Source: Salipiger thiooxidans (GTDB lineage Bacteria > Pseudomonadota > Alphaproteobacteria > Rhodobacterales > Rhodobacteraceae). From it: 64,000 bases of DNA. Below the pieces are notes generated by a model. It saw only the letters and a program-made list of their open reading frames with translations, had not been told where the DNA came from and did not search any database. Positions within the stretch are counted from its first letter, which is position 1. Each line of letters begins with the position of its first letter. Below, piece by piece: positions 36,899 through 45,941 of this stretch. A program made the translations under genes and the position numbers. The stretch spans positions 1-64,000 of the forward strand of contig NZ_FNAV01000003.1 of the NCBI RefSeq assembly GCF_900102075.1. Direction: 5' to 3'.

Positions 36899-37341
36899 GC
36901 GGTCCCTCCTCTGCGATAATTGGTATTCGGTATAATTGTTATGGTCAATAAGTATTTTCAGGAGCGTAATTTCGGAACGTTTTCCGAGAGCAATTCCGAG
37001 GAAAATTCTGAATTAAGATACTGAAAGATAAATATATTATAAAAAGCTCAACGGAGAGCCTCTCCGCCCCTTCCCAAGCATCCGTCCGGCGAAGCGTCAA
37101 CTTTTCCACCCGTTTTCCGCCGCGCCCGACGCCTCGATTCCACCTTGGAACGCCCCGGACTCAGCTGCTCTGCACCGCACCCAAATGCTGCATCTGCGAG
37201 AGCCCGCCCTCGGGGCCCAGTGCCCCCACTCGCCAAAACCGCCCGCAATTTACCTTGCGTAAACAAGCATGAAATGACAACCTTAGGGAGAAACTGGATC
37301 CACGCGATCCACGGTGTCAGGACGAGTCGGGGGAGAGGATC
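36899..37341. other. A/T-rich divergent promoter region between marR and the LodA-like cluster
   Basis: No gene is seen in these 443 bp. The part at 36910-37050 is strikingly A/T-rich for this genome, with GGTATTCGGTATAATTG near 36923 and a run at 37020-37045 (AAATATATTATAAAAAG). These are plausible promoter and operator sequences for marR. The right half is GC-rich. Just before the next gene the ribosome-binding site GGGGGAGAGG is clear. No tRNA or hairpin is evident. Confidence 0.55.
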
Positions 37342-37734
37342 ATGCGCAGCACAGCAGCAGTGACACTGGACCGGAGGGGCTTTCTTGTCGCCACCGTCCT
37401 TGCCGGCACCGCCGGCGCCGTGCCGTTTCTCGCGGCCGAGCCCGAGCCGATACGGCTGACGCTGACCACCGAGACAGGCGGCACCGGCCTGCGCTACCGC
37501 GTCCTGCTCGAGAACCCCGCCAGCGCGCCGGCGCCGGTGCGGTCGGTGCAGGTCTTCGCGCTCGGCGAACGCCAGCCGCTGCTGGCCAGCTTCGACATCG
37601 ATCCGGACGCACCCCGCGCCGAGATGAGCGGCCCGCTCGACCTCGGCCGCGAACAGAACGTCATGGCGCTGGTCCGTCTCGACGACGGCACCATGCTCCA
37701 TGCCCGCAGCCACGTCTCCGCCGCCAGCGGCTGA
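37342..37734 (+). CDS. Tat-exported SoxY-like Ig-fold protein lacking the terminal cysteine
   Basis: This 130-residue protein begins with a Tat-type signal (DRRGFLVATVLAGTAGA, RR at 11-12). The mature part resembles the SoxY/Ig-like fold, most clearly in FDIDPDAPRAEMSGPLDL and REQNVMALVRLDDGTM. True SoxY ends in a GGCGG swinging arm with a thiol-carrying Cys. Here the end is HVSAASG, and the mature chain has no cysteine at all. It is the first gene of the LodA-like cluster. The SoxY relation is my reading of a short pattern and needs a profile search. Confidence 0.68.
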   Translation: MRSTAAVTLDRRGFLVATVLAGTAGAVPFLAAEPEPIRLTLTTETGGTGLRYRVLLENPASAPAPVRSVQVFALGERQPLLASFDIDPDAPRAEMSGPLDLGREQNVMALVRLDDGTMLHARSHVSAASG

Positions 37735-37785
37735 GGCGCAGCCACGAAGAAGAGAGTCCGGACTCGATCCGGGGGGAGGGACCAG

Positions 37786-39084
37786 ATGACATTTCGTACC
37801 GGCGGCCTCGCCGCCATCCTGCTTGCGGGTTTTCTCGGTGTGCCCGCCGCCCAGGCGCAACAGGGCACCGATTGCAGCGCCCCCACGGACTGGTTTCCCC
37901 ACGCGCAGACACCGCCGCCGGACGACAACGCGGATTTCAACAGCAACTGCGCGTTCCACCTGTGGTCGTGGCAGGCCTTCCTGTTCCTCACCCAGAACGA
38001 CGACGACGGCATGCCGCGCTTCCTGAGCCTGATCCCGGCACAGGACGTGGTGGACGGCGTCCCCGACACCGAGCCCAACGAGGTGATGCTGCGGCCCCGC
38101 GCCCGCAAGAGCGACATGGGCGAGACCTTCGACGAGGTCGGACAGGCGGGCTCGCTGGGGCTGCTCGTCGATCAGAACGGCCGGGCGGTCTATTACTCGA
38201 TGTACGTGAACCAGACCTACTACGATTTCGTGGTCACCCAGAACCAGTACAACGTCCCCGCCAACCTGCTCGCCGCCCCCGCCGACCAGAACTACCCGAT
38301 CGGATCGGTGACGCTGAAGGCCGCGTGGAAGATCATGGGCGCCGACGAGGACGCGTCGGGCTTCTTCACCATGCCCGCCACCATCGAGACGCTCAGCGCC
38401 GACGCCGCGGGCAACGTCATCGCCGACCCCGGCCAGACCGAGGAGGTCACCGTAGCACTGGTGGGCCTGCACGTGGTCGGCATCGTCAAGGGCCACCCCG
38501 AGGCGATCTGGGCCACCTTCGAGCACCGCAACAACGCGCCGCAGTTCTCGCTGGGCCAGCTCATCGACGACCCGGTGAGCAGCCAGGATTTCACCTTCTA
38601 CGCAGCCAGCACCACCGCCGGTGAGTGCAACCAGAACAACGCCGCCTTCCTGACCCTGACCGATCCCGCCGCCCAGACCCTGTCGCCGGTCACGCAGGTC
38701 TGCCGGCAGTATCCCTTCGGCGGCGGCTCGACCCAGAATTCCGCCAACATCGGCAGCCTCAACAGCACCGTGCATGCCGGGCTCGAGGCGGACTCGGTCT
38801 GGCGCAACTACATGGAAACCGGTGCGATCTGGTTCAGCCAGGTCGACGCCCTCGAGCCCAACATGGCGATGGACGGCAGCATCATCACCGGCTCGGTGAA
38901 GCTGTCCAACTCGGTGATCGAGACCTTCACCCAGAAGGTGCGCTCCGAGGACCAGTGCTTCTCGTGCCACCGCACCGACATGGTCTTCCCGCCCGACGCC
39001 GTGGACCAGCCGCTGCCGGGCAAGAACCTCAACATCAGCCACATCCTTCTGAACGCCTACGTCCAGAACCTCGAAGCCAAGTGA
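37786..39084 (+). CDS. Exported protein with one C-terminal heme c motif
   Basis: This 432-residue protein has a Sec signal (residues 1-25, cleavage near AQAQ), a long non-repetitive domain containing FHLWSWQAFLFLTQ and LKAAWKIMGA, and a single CFSCH motif (Cys391, Cys394, His395) near the end that should bind one covalent heme. No complete cytochrome c fold is obvious, so the heme may sit in an unusual domain. It lies between the SoxY-like gene and the LodA-like oxidase, with GGGGGGAGGGACC before ATG. An electron-acceptor role for the oxidase is inferred from the neighbourhood. Confidence 0.82.
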   Translation: MTFRTGGLAAILLAGFLGVPAAQAQQGTDCSAPTDWFPHAQTPPPDDNADFNSNCAFHLWSWQAFLFLTQNDDDGMPRFLSLIPAQDVVDGVPDTEPNEVMLRPRARKSDMGETFDEVGQAGSLGLLVDQNGRAVYYSMYVNQTYYDFVVTQNQYNVPANLLAAPADQNYPIGSVTLKAAWKIMGADEDASGFFTMPATIETLSADAAGNVIADPGQTEEVTVALVGLHVVGIVKGHPEAIWATFEHRNNAPQFSLGQLIDDPVSSQDFTFYAASTTAGECNQNNAAFLTLTDPAAQTLSPVTQVCRQYPFGGGSTQNSANIGSLNSTVHAGLEADSVWRNYMETGAIWFSQVDALEPNMAMDGSIITGSVKLSNSVIETFTQKVRSEDQCFSCHRTDMVFPPDAVDQPLPGKNLNISHILLNAYVQNLEAK

Positions 39085-39109
39085 CCGGACACGCAAGGAG
39101 AGACATGCC

Positions 39110-41194
39110 ATGACATTTCGCATTCATCCGGCCATCGGCATCGCGCGCGTCGGCAACAGCCTCGAGTACTACATCGGCCCCGAGACCATGGCCGGCATGC
39201 CGCAGGAGGGCACCGACCTCAACGGCGGCCTGCCGATCCGGCCCGACACCGACGGAGAGACCATCACCAGCGCCGACGTGCGCGACGGCGCCGGGGCGCT
39301 CAAGCGGCAGGCCGCGCGGTTCACCGTCTTCGAATACGACGACGCCCCGCTCGGCAGCTTCCCCTCGGGCGACGGCACGCCGGTGGGCATCGGCACGGTG
39401 CTGTCGGACGGGCGCACGGTGACCGACATCATCTGGACGGTGCACCTTGCCAACAAGAAGGCCAACTGCTGGCTCGAGGTCGACGAGGAGGGCATCGCCT
39501 CCTACACCGGCGGCGGCCTGCCCCCGCTCCGCAACCCGGGCTTCGGCGGCGCCGACGACCCCTCGGCGCCGGAGCGGCTGGCGAAGCTGGTGATCGACGC
39601 CGGCCCCCGCACCGTCCAGGGCACCGGCGCAAGCGTCGAGTTCGACACCGCGACCCCGGCCTCGGCCTATGTCGGCGGCGCGGTGACCGAGCTGCCGGAC
39701 TATCCCAAGCAGTTCCCCGACACCGCGACCTTTCCCGACCTCGTCTGCCCCTCTGGCGAGGCGATCACCACGCTGGGCGGACTGCGCACCGACAGCAAGG
39801 GGCGGCTCGAGGTTCTGGGCGGCCACGGGCTGGCCTGCGGCTTCGGCGCCAACGCCCTGCCGCTGATGCACGACGTGAACAACGACGGCTGGCTAGACGA
39901 CACCTCGGACGGGCCGGTGACCGCGGTGCTGGTGCTCGACGACGGCAGCGAGGTGCCGCTCGAGGGCAGCGCCTGGGCAGTCGCGACGGACCCGGGCTAT
40001 GCGCCGCAGACGCTCAACATCGTCTCGCTCTGGGACGACATCTACAACACCTGGATCGAGCATTTCGACGTCAACCCGGGCATCTACGCCAACGGCGCCT
40101 ACCTGCCCGACTACCAGCCGGATTTCTACGAGGACATCTTCCCGGTCTTCCGCGCCGCCTCGCTGCAGATGTGGAACACCAACCTGCCGGACTCGGCCAT
40201 CGCCGCGCATGACAGCATCGACAACATCACGCCCGAGGACGACCCCGGCAACCGGCTCTACGTCAAGGCGCTGATCCGCAACCCCAACCCCGATCCCGAC
40301 GGCAGCAACGACTTCGCCACCGGCTCGCCGCTGATGCCACTGTCGCTGGGGGACGCGGGCAAGGCCTTCCTGACGCTGTCGACCAGCCAGTATTTCTTCG
40401 TCATGCAGTGGTTCGACAAGAAGTTCACCGCCACCCCGCCGGTGCCGCTGGGACCGGGCGAACGGCTGGACAAGGTGGTGCTGGCGAACTGCCTCGGCGG
40501 GCGCTTCAGCCCGGGCATCGACCTCACCTTCATCGTGCGCGACACCGAGCTCTACAACAGCGACTGGACCAACCCGGCCATCGGCCCGTTCCGCATCGCC
40601 ATGGCGCCGCTGGATTACGGCAGCGCGCAGGCGGGGACGCCCTTCCTCGGGGTCGGCTACACCCCCACGCGGCCGGGACAGGCGGGGGTCGAGCCTGGCG
40701 ACATCTGCAAGTTCATGGCCATCCCCTGGCACACGGATTACAACTCTTGCGCTACCCACCTGCCCGAGCCCAACCCCGGAGGCGACGTCAACAGCCGCAA
40801 GGACCCGCACGTGTTCGAGGGCATCAACACCACGCTCTTCTGGTCCTGGCCCGCGCAGCGGCCGGTGGCGGTCTACACCTTCGACGACCTCGCCGCGAAC
40901 GGCGGCGCCCTGCCCCGGCAGAAGTTCTCGGTGCGCGGCGAAGGCACCAAGGCGCAGCCCTCGCCCGCGGGGCCCGGCCCCTTCCCGGCGCAGAACGTCG
41001 GGCGCTTCCAGGACCGCGAGAACATCCTGCTGAACTGGCAGAAGATCGGCGTCGTCATGCAGGGACCGGCGATCGAGGGCTACGATCCTTCCTATCCCAC
41101 CAACTACTACCTCGAGGTGGCGAGCCTCTTCGAGGACGATGCCGACCCGGTGATCCCGTGGCCGAACACCATCTCCGACAACCCCTCGGGCTGA
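39110..41194 (+). CDS. LodA/GoxA family CTQ-dependent amino-acid oxidase-like protein
   Basis: This 694-residue protein begins IHPAIGIARVGNS, the hallmark N-terminus of LodA (L-lysine epsilon-oxidase) and GoxA (glycine oxidase). The family builds a cysteine tryptophylquinone from a Cys and a Trp. Candidates are Cys547 in DYNSCATHLPEP and Trp580 in FWSWPAQRP. No signal peptide is present, as in known LodA, whose export route is unusual. Substrate cannot be told from sequence. Known members release H2O2 and can be antimicrobial. It is followed after 7 bp by its flavoprotein partner. Confidence 0.88.
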   Translation: MTFRIHPAIGIARVGNSLEYYIGPETMAGMPQEGTDLNGGLPIRPDTDGETITSADVRDGAGALKRQAARFTVFEYDDAPLGSFPSGDGTPVGIGTVLSDGRTVTDIIWTVHLANKKANCWLEVDEEGIASYTGGGLPPLRNPGFGGADDPSAPERLAKLVIDAGPRTVQGTGASVEFDTATPASAYVGGAVTELPDYPKQFPDTATFPDLVCPSGEAITTLGGLRTDSKGRLEVLGGHGLACGFGANALPLMHDVNNDGWLDDTSDGPVTAVLVLDDGSEVPLEGSAWAVATDPGYAPQTLNIVSLWDDIYNTWIEHFDVNPGIYANGAYLPDYQPDFYEDIFPVFRAASLQMWNTNLPDSAIAAHDSIDNITPEDDPGNRLYVKALIRNPNPDPDGSNDFATGSPLMPLSLGDAGKAFLTLSTSQYFFVMQWFDKKFTATPPVPLGPGERLDKVVLANCLGGRFSPGIDLTFIVRDTELYNSDWTNPAIGPFRIAMAPLDYGSAQAGTPFLGVGYTPTRPGQAGVEPGDICKFMAIPWHTDYNSCATHLPEPNPGGDVNSRKDPHVFEGINTTLFWSWPAQRPVAVYTFDDLAANGGALPRQKFSVRGEGTKAQPSPAGPGPFPAQNVGRFQDRENILLNWQKIGVVMQGPAIEGYDPSYPTNYYLEVASLFEDDADPVIPWPNTISDNPSG

Positions 41195-41201
41195 TCGCCG
41201 C

Positions 41202-42311
41202 ATGATCGCAGACACCACGTTCGAAAGCTGCGACGTCGCGGTGCTGGGCGGTGGCCCGGCGGGCGCCGCCTGCGCCATCGCGCTGGCACGGGCCGGGGTC
41301 GGGCGCGTGGTGCTTTGCGAGTCCGAGGAGGTGCGCCCCTTCCGGCTGGGCGAGACCATCCCGCCGGACAGCCGTGCCCTCCTCGACCGGCTGGGCGTGC
41401 TGGATGCGTTCCTGGCCGACGACCACATGGCCTGCCACGGCAGCTGCTCGAGCTGGGGCAGCGACGGGCTGGGCTACAACGACTTCATGCTGCGCCCCTA
41501 CGGCCACGGCTGGCACATCGACCGGCCCCGTTTCGAGGAGCTGCTGCTGGAAAACGCTGCGCAGGCGGGCGCCGAGCTCTGGCTCGGGGCGCAGTTCGCG
41601 GGAACCGAGCGCATCGACGGCGGCCACCGGCTGGCGTTCCGCGGTGCGCCGACGCTAGAGGCGCGCTTCGTGGTCGATGCCACAGGCTGCAGCGCCGCCT
41701 TCGCCCGCAGGCAGGAGGCGCAGCGCACCGGGCTCGACACGCTGCACTGCATCGCCGCGCGCTTCCGCAAAGCCGCCCCAGGCCTGTCGCGGCTGACATG
41801 GCTCGAGGCGGTGCCCGAGGGCTGGTGGTACGCGAGCCGACTGCCCTCGGACCGGCTGCTGGTGCTTTTCGCCTCCGACGCGGACGTCGTGCGCGACCAT
41901 GGTTTCTCGGATCCCGAGACGTGGCTGGCGGCACTGCGGCGCACCCGGCACATTCGCGCCCTGCTCGAGCATGTCTCGGACGCGCACGAACGGCCCCGGG
42001 CCGGGGCAGCGCCGTCCTTCTGCCTCGACCGGGTGGCGGGGGATGACTGGGCGGCGCTCGGCGACGCGGCCTCGGCCTGCGATCCGGTCACCGCGCGCGG
42101 GCTCTGGAAGGCACTCTCGGGGGCGCTGGTGCTGGCCGACGCGGTGCAGGCGGCGCTCGCCGGCGACACCGCGCCGCTCGACGCCTATGCCGGCGCCGTG
42201 CGGCAGGACTTCACGACCTACCTCGCCATGCGCCGGGATCTCTACGGACTCGAGACGCGCTGGCCCGACGCGCCCTTCTGGGCGCGGCGCCACGCCAGCG
42301 TCACCGCCTGA
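41202..42311 (+). CDS. LodB-like FAD-dependent maturation protein for the CTQ oxidase
   Basis: This 369-residue flavoprotein has a GxGxxG FAD motif (VAVLGGGPAGAACAIALARAG), VVDATGCSAAFAR and a C-terminal AGDDWAALGDAASACDP-like segment typical of halogenase-like monooxygenases. In known lod and gox operons a protein of this kind is needed to form the CTQ cofactor. Its position directly after the LodA-like gene supports the same role. Confidence 0.87.
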   Translation: MIADTTFESCDVAVLGGGPAGAACAIALARAGVGRVVLCESEEVRPFRLGETIPPDSRALLDRLGVLDAFLADDHMACHGSCSSWGSDGLGYNDFMLRPYGHGWHIDRPRFEELLLENAAQAGAELWLGAQFAGTERIDGGHRLAFRGAPTLEARFVVDATGCSAAFARRQEAQRTGLDTLHCIAARFRKAAPGLSRLTWLEAVPEGWWYASRLPSDRLLVLFASDADVVRDHGFSDPETWLAALRRTRHIRALLEHVSDAHERPRAGAAPSFCLDRVAGDDWAALGDAASACDPVTARGLWKALSGALVLADAVQAALAGDTAPLDAYAGAVRQDFTTYLAMRRDLYGLETRWPDAPFWARRHASVTA

Positions 42312-42322
42312 GCCCTGGGCGC

Positions 42323-43606
42323 TCAGCCGAAGATCAGACGCGGCACGAAGAGCGAGATCTGCGGGATGTAGGTGATGATCAGCAACACGATCAGGTTCAC
42401 CACCACGAAGGGCCAGACGCCCTTGATGATCTCGGTCACCGGCTTGTCGAGCGTCGAGCTCGCCACGAAGATGTCGAGCCCGAAGGGCGGGGTGATCATA
42501 CCGAGACAGACGTTCAGCGTCGCGATCATGCCGAAATGCACCGGGTCGATGCCGAAGCTCTGCGCCACCGGGAAGAGCGGCGGCACGAGGATCAGCAGCG
42601 TCGAGTTCGGGTCGATGAACATGCCCGCCACGAAGAAGCAGAGGTTCACCACGATAAGGAAGGTGATCCGCCCGGCCTCGGCGGTCTCCATCATCGAGAT
42701 GATCCCGGCGGGGATCTGCGCCAGCGTCACGAAGAAGCTGATGAGCCCGCCCACCGCCAGAAGAACGAAGATGATCGCGGTGTTGATCGCGCTCTCCTCG
42801 GTGATCTGCACGAGTCCCTTCAGATCGAGGCTCCGCAGCACCACCATTTCGACGAGGATGGCGTAGACCACGCTCACCGCCGCGGCTTCGGTCGGGGTGA
42901 TGACACCCGAATAGATGCCGCCAAGGATGATGACCGGCATCCCGAGCGCCCATTTTGCCCGCCAGATGGCATGGAACCGGGCGCCCCACGGCAGGCGCGG
43001 GTCCGCGGTTACGCCGCTGCGCAGCGCCTGGATATGCACGAAGATCGCGAAGGCTGCCGCCAGCACCACGCCAACCGCGAGCCCGCCTGCGAAAAGTTGC
43101 GAGATCGAGGTGCCGGTGATCCAGCCGTAGACGATCAGCGTGATCGAGGGCGGGATCAGCAGCGCCGTCTCGGCCGAGGCCACCAGCAGTCCGAGGCTGA
43201 ACTTCTCGGAGAACCCCGCGCGGCGCATCTCGGGGTAGACCATGCGCCCCATGGCGGCGACCGTGGCGGGCGCCGAGCCCGAGACCGAGCCGAAGGCCAT
43301 CGAGCCGCCGACCACCACGTGACCCATGCCGCCGCGGGTGTGCCCGAGCAGCGCCTTGACCACGCCGATGAGCTGGCGCGCGATCTGCCCCGAGCCCATG
43401 AGGTTGGCGGCGAAGATGAAGAACGGGATGGCCAGCAGCGTGGAATGGTCGATGCCTCCCACGATCTTCTGCACCACCGCCGCGTCAGGCAACTGAGGCC
43501 AGAACGCCTGCTTGTAGGCCAGCGCCGGCAGGCCCAGCACCAGCAGCATCTCGAAGCCGAGCGCCAGCAGCGCCACCGCCAACAGCAGGATCAGCGCGAG
43601 CATCAT
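42323..43606 (-). CDS. TRAP transporter large membrane subunit (DctM), second system
   Basis: This 427-residue membrane protein has about twelve helices with GGMGHVVVGGSMAFGSVSGSAPATVAAMG in pieces, LLIPPSITLIVYGW, GVITPTEAAAVSVVY and MITPPFGLDIFVA. It is the third gene of a leftward dctP-dctQ-dctM unit that lacks a regulator. The first of two adjacent ATGs (43606) overlaps the dctQ stop as ATGA. It converges with the lodB-like gene, with 11 bp between. Confidence 0.92.
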   Translation of the reverse strand: MMLALILLLAVALLALGFEMLLVLGLPALAYKQAFWPQLPDAAVVQKIVGGIDHSTLLAIPFFIFAANLMGSGQIARQLIGVVKALLGHTRGGMGHVVVGGSMAFGSVSGSAPATVAAMGRMVYPEMRRAGFSEKFSLGLLVASAETALLIPPSITLIVYGWITGTSISQLFAGGLAVGVVLAAAFAIFVHIQALRSGVTADPRLPWGARFHAIWRAKWALGMPVIILGGIYSGVITPTEAAAVSVVYAILVEMVVLRSLDLKGLVQITEESAINTAIIFVLLAVGGLISFFVTLAQIPAGIISMMETAEAGRITFLIVVNLCFFVAGMFIDPNSTLLILVPPLFPVAQSFGIDPVHFGMIATLNVCLGMITPPFGLDIFVASSTLDKPVTEIIKGVWPFVVVNLIVLLIITYIPQISLFVPRLIFG

Positions 43607-44100
43607 GCCTGCTCCTCCTGCGCGGAGAAGCGGTCGATGACGCCAAAGAGGCTCAGCGCGTAGCGCAGCGCCAGCAGCAGGAAGCCCGCCACCGGCGCCA
43701 TGTAGATCACCCCCATCGGCACGCCGAGCGTGGGCGAGCTCTGCCCCGATCGCAGCACGAACTGCACCAGCCCCACCGCCAGCCAAGCGACGTAGAGACA
43801 GAAGCCGATGCCCGCGATGTCGATGAGCCGCTGCACCGCCTTCAGCGCCGCCGGCGGCAGCCGGTCGCGGAGCGTGGTGATGCCCACATGCTTGCCCCGT
43901 TCCAGCGCCAGTCCCAGCGCGAGGAAGACGAGGAACAGGTTCATGATCCGCACCGCCTCCTCGATCCAGGCGAAGCGGCTGGCGAAGCTGCCGCCAATCT
44001 CGCGGGTGATCACCGAGCCGGTGTAGAGCGTCACCATCGACAGGAAGAGCGCGACCAGGACGGTGCGTTCGACCGTCCGGAGCAGGCGGAGGGCTTTCAT
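43603..44100 (-). CDS. TRAP transporter small membrane subunit (DctQ), second system
   Basis: This 165-residue protein has four helices with the DctQ pattern: VALFLSMVTLYTGSVITREIG, FAWIEEAVRIMNLFLVFLALGLALERGKHVGI. It lies 49 bp after the binding-protein gene and overlaps dctM by four bases. Confidence 0.88.
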   Translation of the reverse strand: MKALRLLRTVERTVLVALFLSMVTLYTGSVITREIGGSFASRFAWIEEAVRIMNLFLVFLALGLALERGKHVGITTLRDRLPPAALKAVQRLIDIAGIGFCLYVAWLAVGLVQFVLRSGQSSPTLGVPMGVIYMAPVAGFLLLALRYALSLFGVIDRFSAQEEQA

Positions 44101-44149
44101 CGGGGCTCCTTGATGCAGGCGGCCCCGTGTCGCCGGGGCCGCCCTGACC

Positions 44150-45160
44150 TTAGTTCAGGCTCTCATAGGCCTGCGTATAGGTGTCGAGCAAGGCCTGCCC
44201 GGCGTCGCCGGTCTTGGCGACATAGGCGGCGGAGGCGGGCTCGAACATCACCTCGCGGAAGTTCGCCCGCTCGGCCTCGTCGGCGATCCGCACGTCGGTG
44301 CCCGACTCCTTGATGGCGGCGAGCGCGTCTTCGACGGCGGCGGCCTTGTGCGCGGTCAGCTCGGGGATGACCTCGGCAAAGGCGTCACGGATGATGGTGC
44401 GGTAGTCCTCGGGCAGGCTTTCCCAGAACATCGGGTTGAACAGCACCACGTCCTCCATCGCGCCGTGATCGGAGACGACGAGGTAGTCCTGCACCTCGTA
44501 GAACTTCATGGCGCGGATGGTGTCGAGCGGGTTCTCCTCGCCGTCCACGACGCCGGTCTGCAGCGCGGTGTAGAGCTCGCCGAAGGGCAGCGCGATGGCC
44601 GAGGCGCCAAGCGCGTTGAACTGCTCGATGAGGATCGAGCTGTCCATCACCCGGAACTTCTGGCCCGAGAAGGCCGAGATGTCGTCGAGCGGCTTGGACG
44701 AGGTGAACTGCTTGGTGCCGTTGGGCCAGAGGTCGATGGCGACCAGACCCTTGTCCGAGAAGCTGTCGAGCAGCGCCTCGCCGAAGGGCCCGTCGCGCAG
44801 CTCGGCGGCGGCGGCGGTGTCCTCGGGGACGAGGTAGGGAATGTCGAGGATCGACACCAGCGGGTTGAAGCCGCCGAGGAAGGCCGCTGGCGACACCGTC
44901 GCCTCGAGCGTGCCGAGCTGGACGCCCTCGGTCATCTGGCGCTGGTTGCCGAGCTGGCCCTGCGGGAAGAGCTGGAACTCGACGGCGCCCCCGGTGCGCT
45001 CCTTGACCAGCTCCGCCACCTTCTCGAGGTGGACGTGACGGCTTTGCTGGGTGCTTTCTAAGTGGCCGATCTTGGCCACGAAGTCCTGCGCGAAGGCCGG
45101 GGTGGCGAGACCGATCGCCAGCGTGGCGAGGATCGGATGAAGGAAGGACGCGGTCCGCAT
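44150..45160 (-). CDS. TRAP transporter periplasmic solute-binding protein (DctP), second system
   Basis: This 336-residue exported protein has a Sec signal (residues 1-24, ending TPAFAQD) and the classic DctP pattern (FQLFPQGQLGNQRQMTEGVQLGTLEATV; KFRVMDSSILIEQFNALGASAIALPFGELYTALQTGVVDGEENP in pieces) with the conserved ligand-arginine region. A C4-dicarboxylate or hydroxy acid is likely but not determinable. The ATG at 45160 begins the signal peptide and has CGGAGACATCCCG upstream. Confidence 0.91.
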   Translation of the reverse strand: MRTASFLHPILATLAIGLATPAFAQDFVAKIGHLESTQQSRHVHLEKVAELVKERTGGAVEFQLFPQGQLGNQRQMTEGVQLGTLEATVSPAAFLGGFNPLVSILDIPYLVPEDTAAAAELRDGPFGEALLDSFSDKGLVAIDLWPNGTKQFTSSKPLDDISAFSGQKFRVMDSSILIEQFNALGASAIALPFGELYTALQTGVVDGEENPLDTIRAMKFYEVQDYLVVSDHGAMEDVVLFNPMFWESLPEDYRTIIRDAFAEVIPELTAHKAAAVEDALAAIKESGTDVRIADEAERANFREVMFEPASAAYVAKTGDAGQALLDTYTQAYESLN

Positions 45161-45436
45161 CGGGATGTCTCCGTAAAGTCGCAAATTCCTGGTGGTGCGC
45201 CGCAGTTTCACACCCCGCCCCATCGGGGCAAGCGCCATGCGTCAGATTTATGACACGCCGCGCTTTTGCCGCCGCACCCATGGGGGCACGCTGAAAATTT
45301 GCACAGGCGCCGCCGGGCGCGCAAGTCCGCTGCACGGGCGGCCCGCGTCAGATCGCCCTTGGCCAGCCGCGCGCCGGGCGCCATATCTGCAGGAGGGCGG
45401 CGCATCGGGCCGCCGCTTCTGGGACGGAACGGGCAG

Positions 45437-45799
45437 GTGCGGGCACTCTGGATCATGCTGGGCGTTACAAGCCTCGGGCTCGGGATCATCGGGATCGTGC
45501 TGCCGATCCTGCCGACCACGCCCTTCGTGCTGCTCTCGGCCTTCGCCTTCAGCCGCAGCTCGCCCCGGCTGCACGCGGCGCTGCTCGCGCACCGCACCTT
45601 CGGCCCGCTGATCCTGCGATGGCAGACCGAGCGCGCGATCCCGCGCCGCGCCAAGATCATGGCGGTCACCATGATGACGCTGGTCTTCCTCGGCAGCCTG
45701 CTGGCCGGCGTCTCCGAGCGGGTGCTGCTGATCCAGGGCATCGCCATGGGCGGCGCGGCGATCTTCGTGCTGACCCGGAACCGCCCCTCGGACGAGTGA
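45437..45799 (+). CDS. YbaN-type DUF454 inner-membrane protein
   Basis: This 120-residue protein starts at GTG 45437 (VRALWIMLGVTS), where the family's first helix begins. The frame is open further upstream but without homologous sequence. It has two N-terminal helices with the DUF454 motif LPILPTTPFVLLSAFAFSRSSPRLH, and a pair of C-terminal helices. The function of YbaN proteins is unknown. It is divergent from the TRAP binding protein. Confidence 0.78.
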   Translation: MRALWIMLGVTSLGLGIIGIVLPILPTTPFVLLSAFAFSRSSPRLHAALLAHRTFGPLILRWQTERAIPRRAKIMAVTMMTLVFLGSLLAGVSERVLLIQGIAMGGAAIFVLTRNRPSDE

Positions 45800-45941
45800 G
45801 CCGCCACCATGGCCCGCGGGTCGCGCCACGGCCGCAGATCAGGCGAATGGGCTTGACGCGACCCAAGCCATGCGAATTGATGCCCCCAGGCCAGAGGCGC
45901 CGCCGTCCGGGCGCGCCGGCGGAGAAGCGAGGAGAACCACC

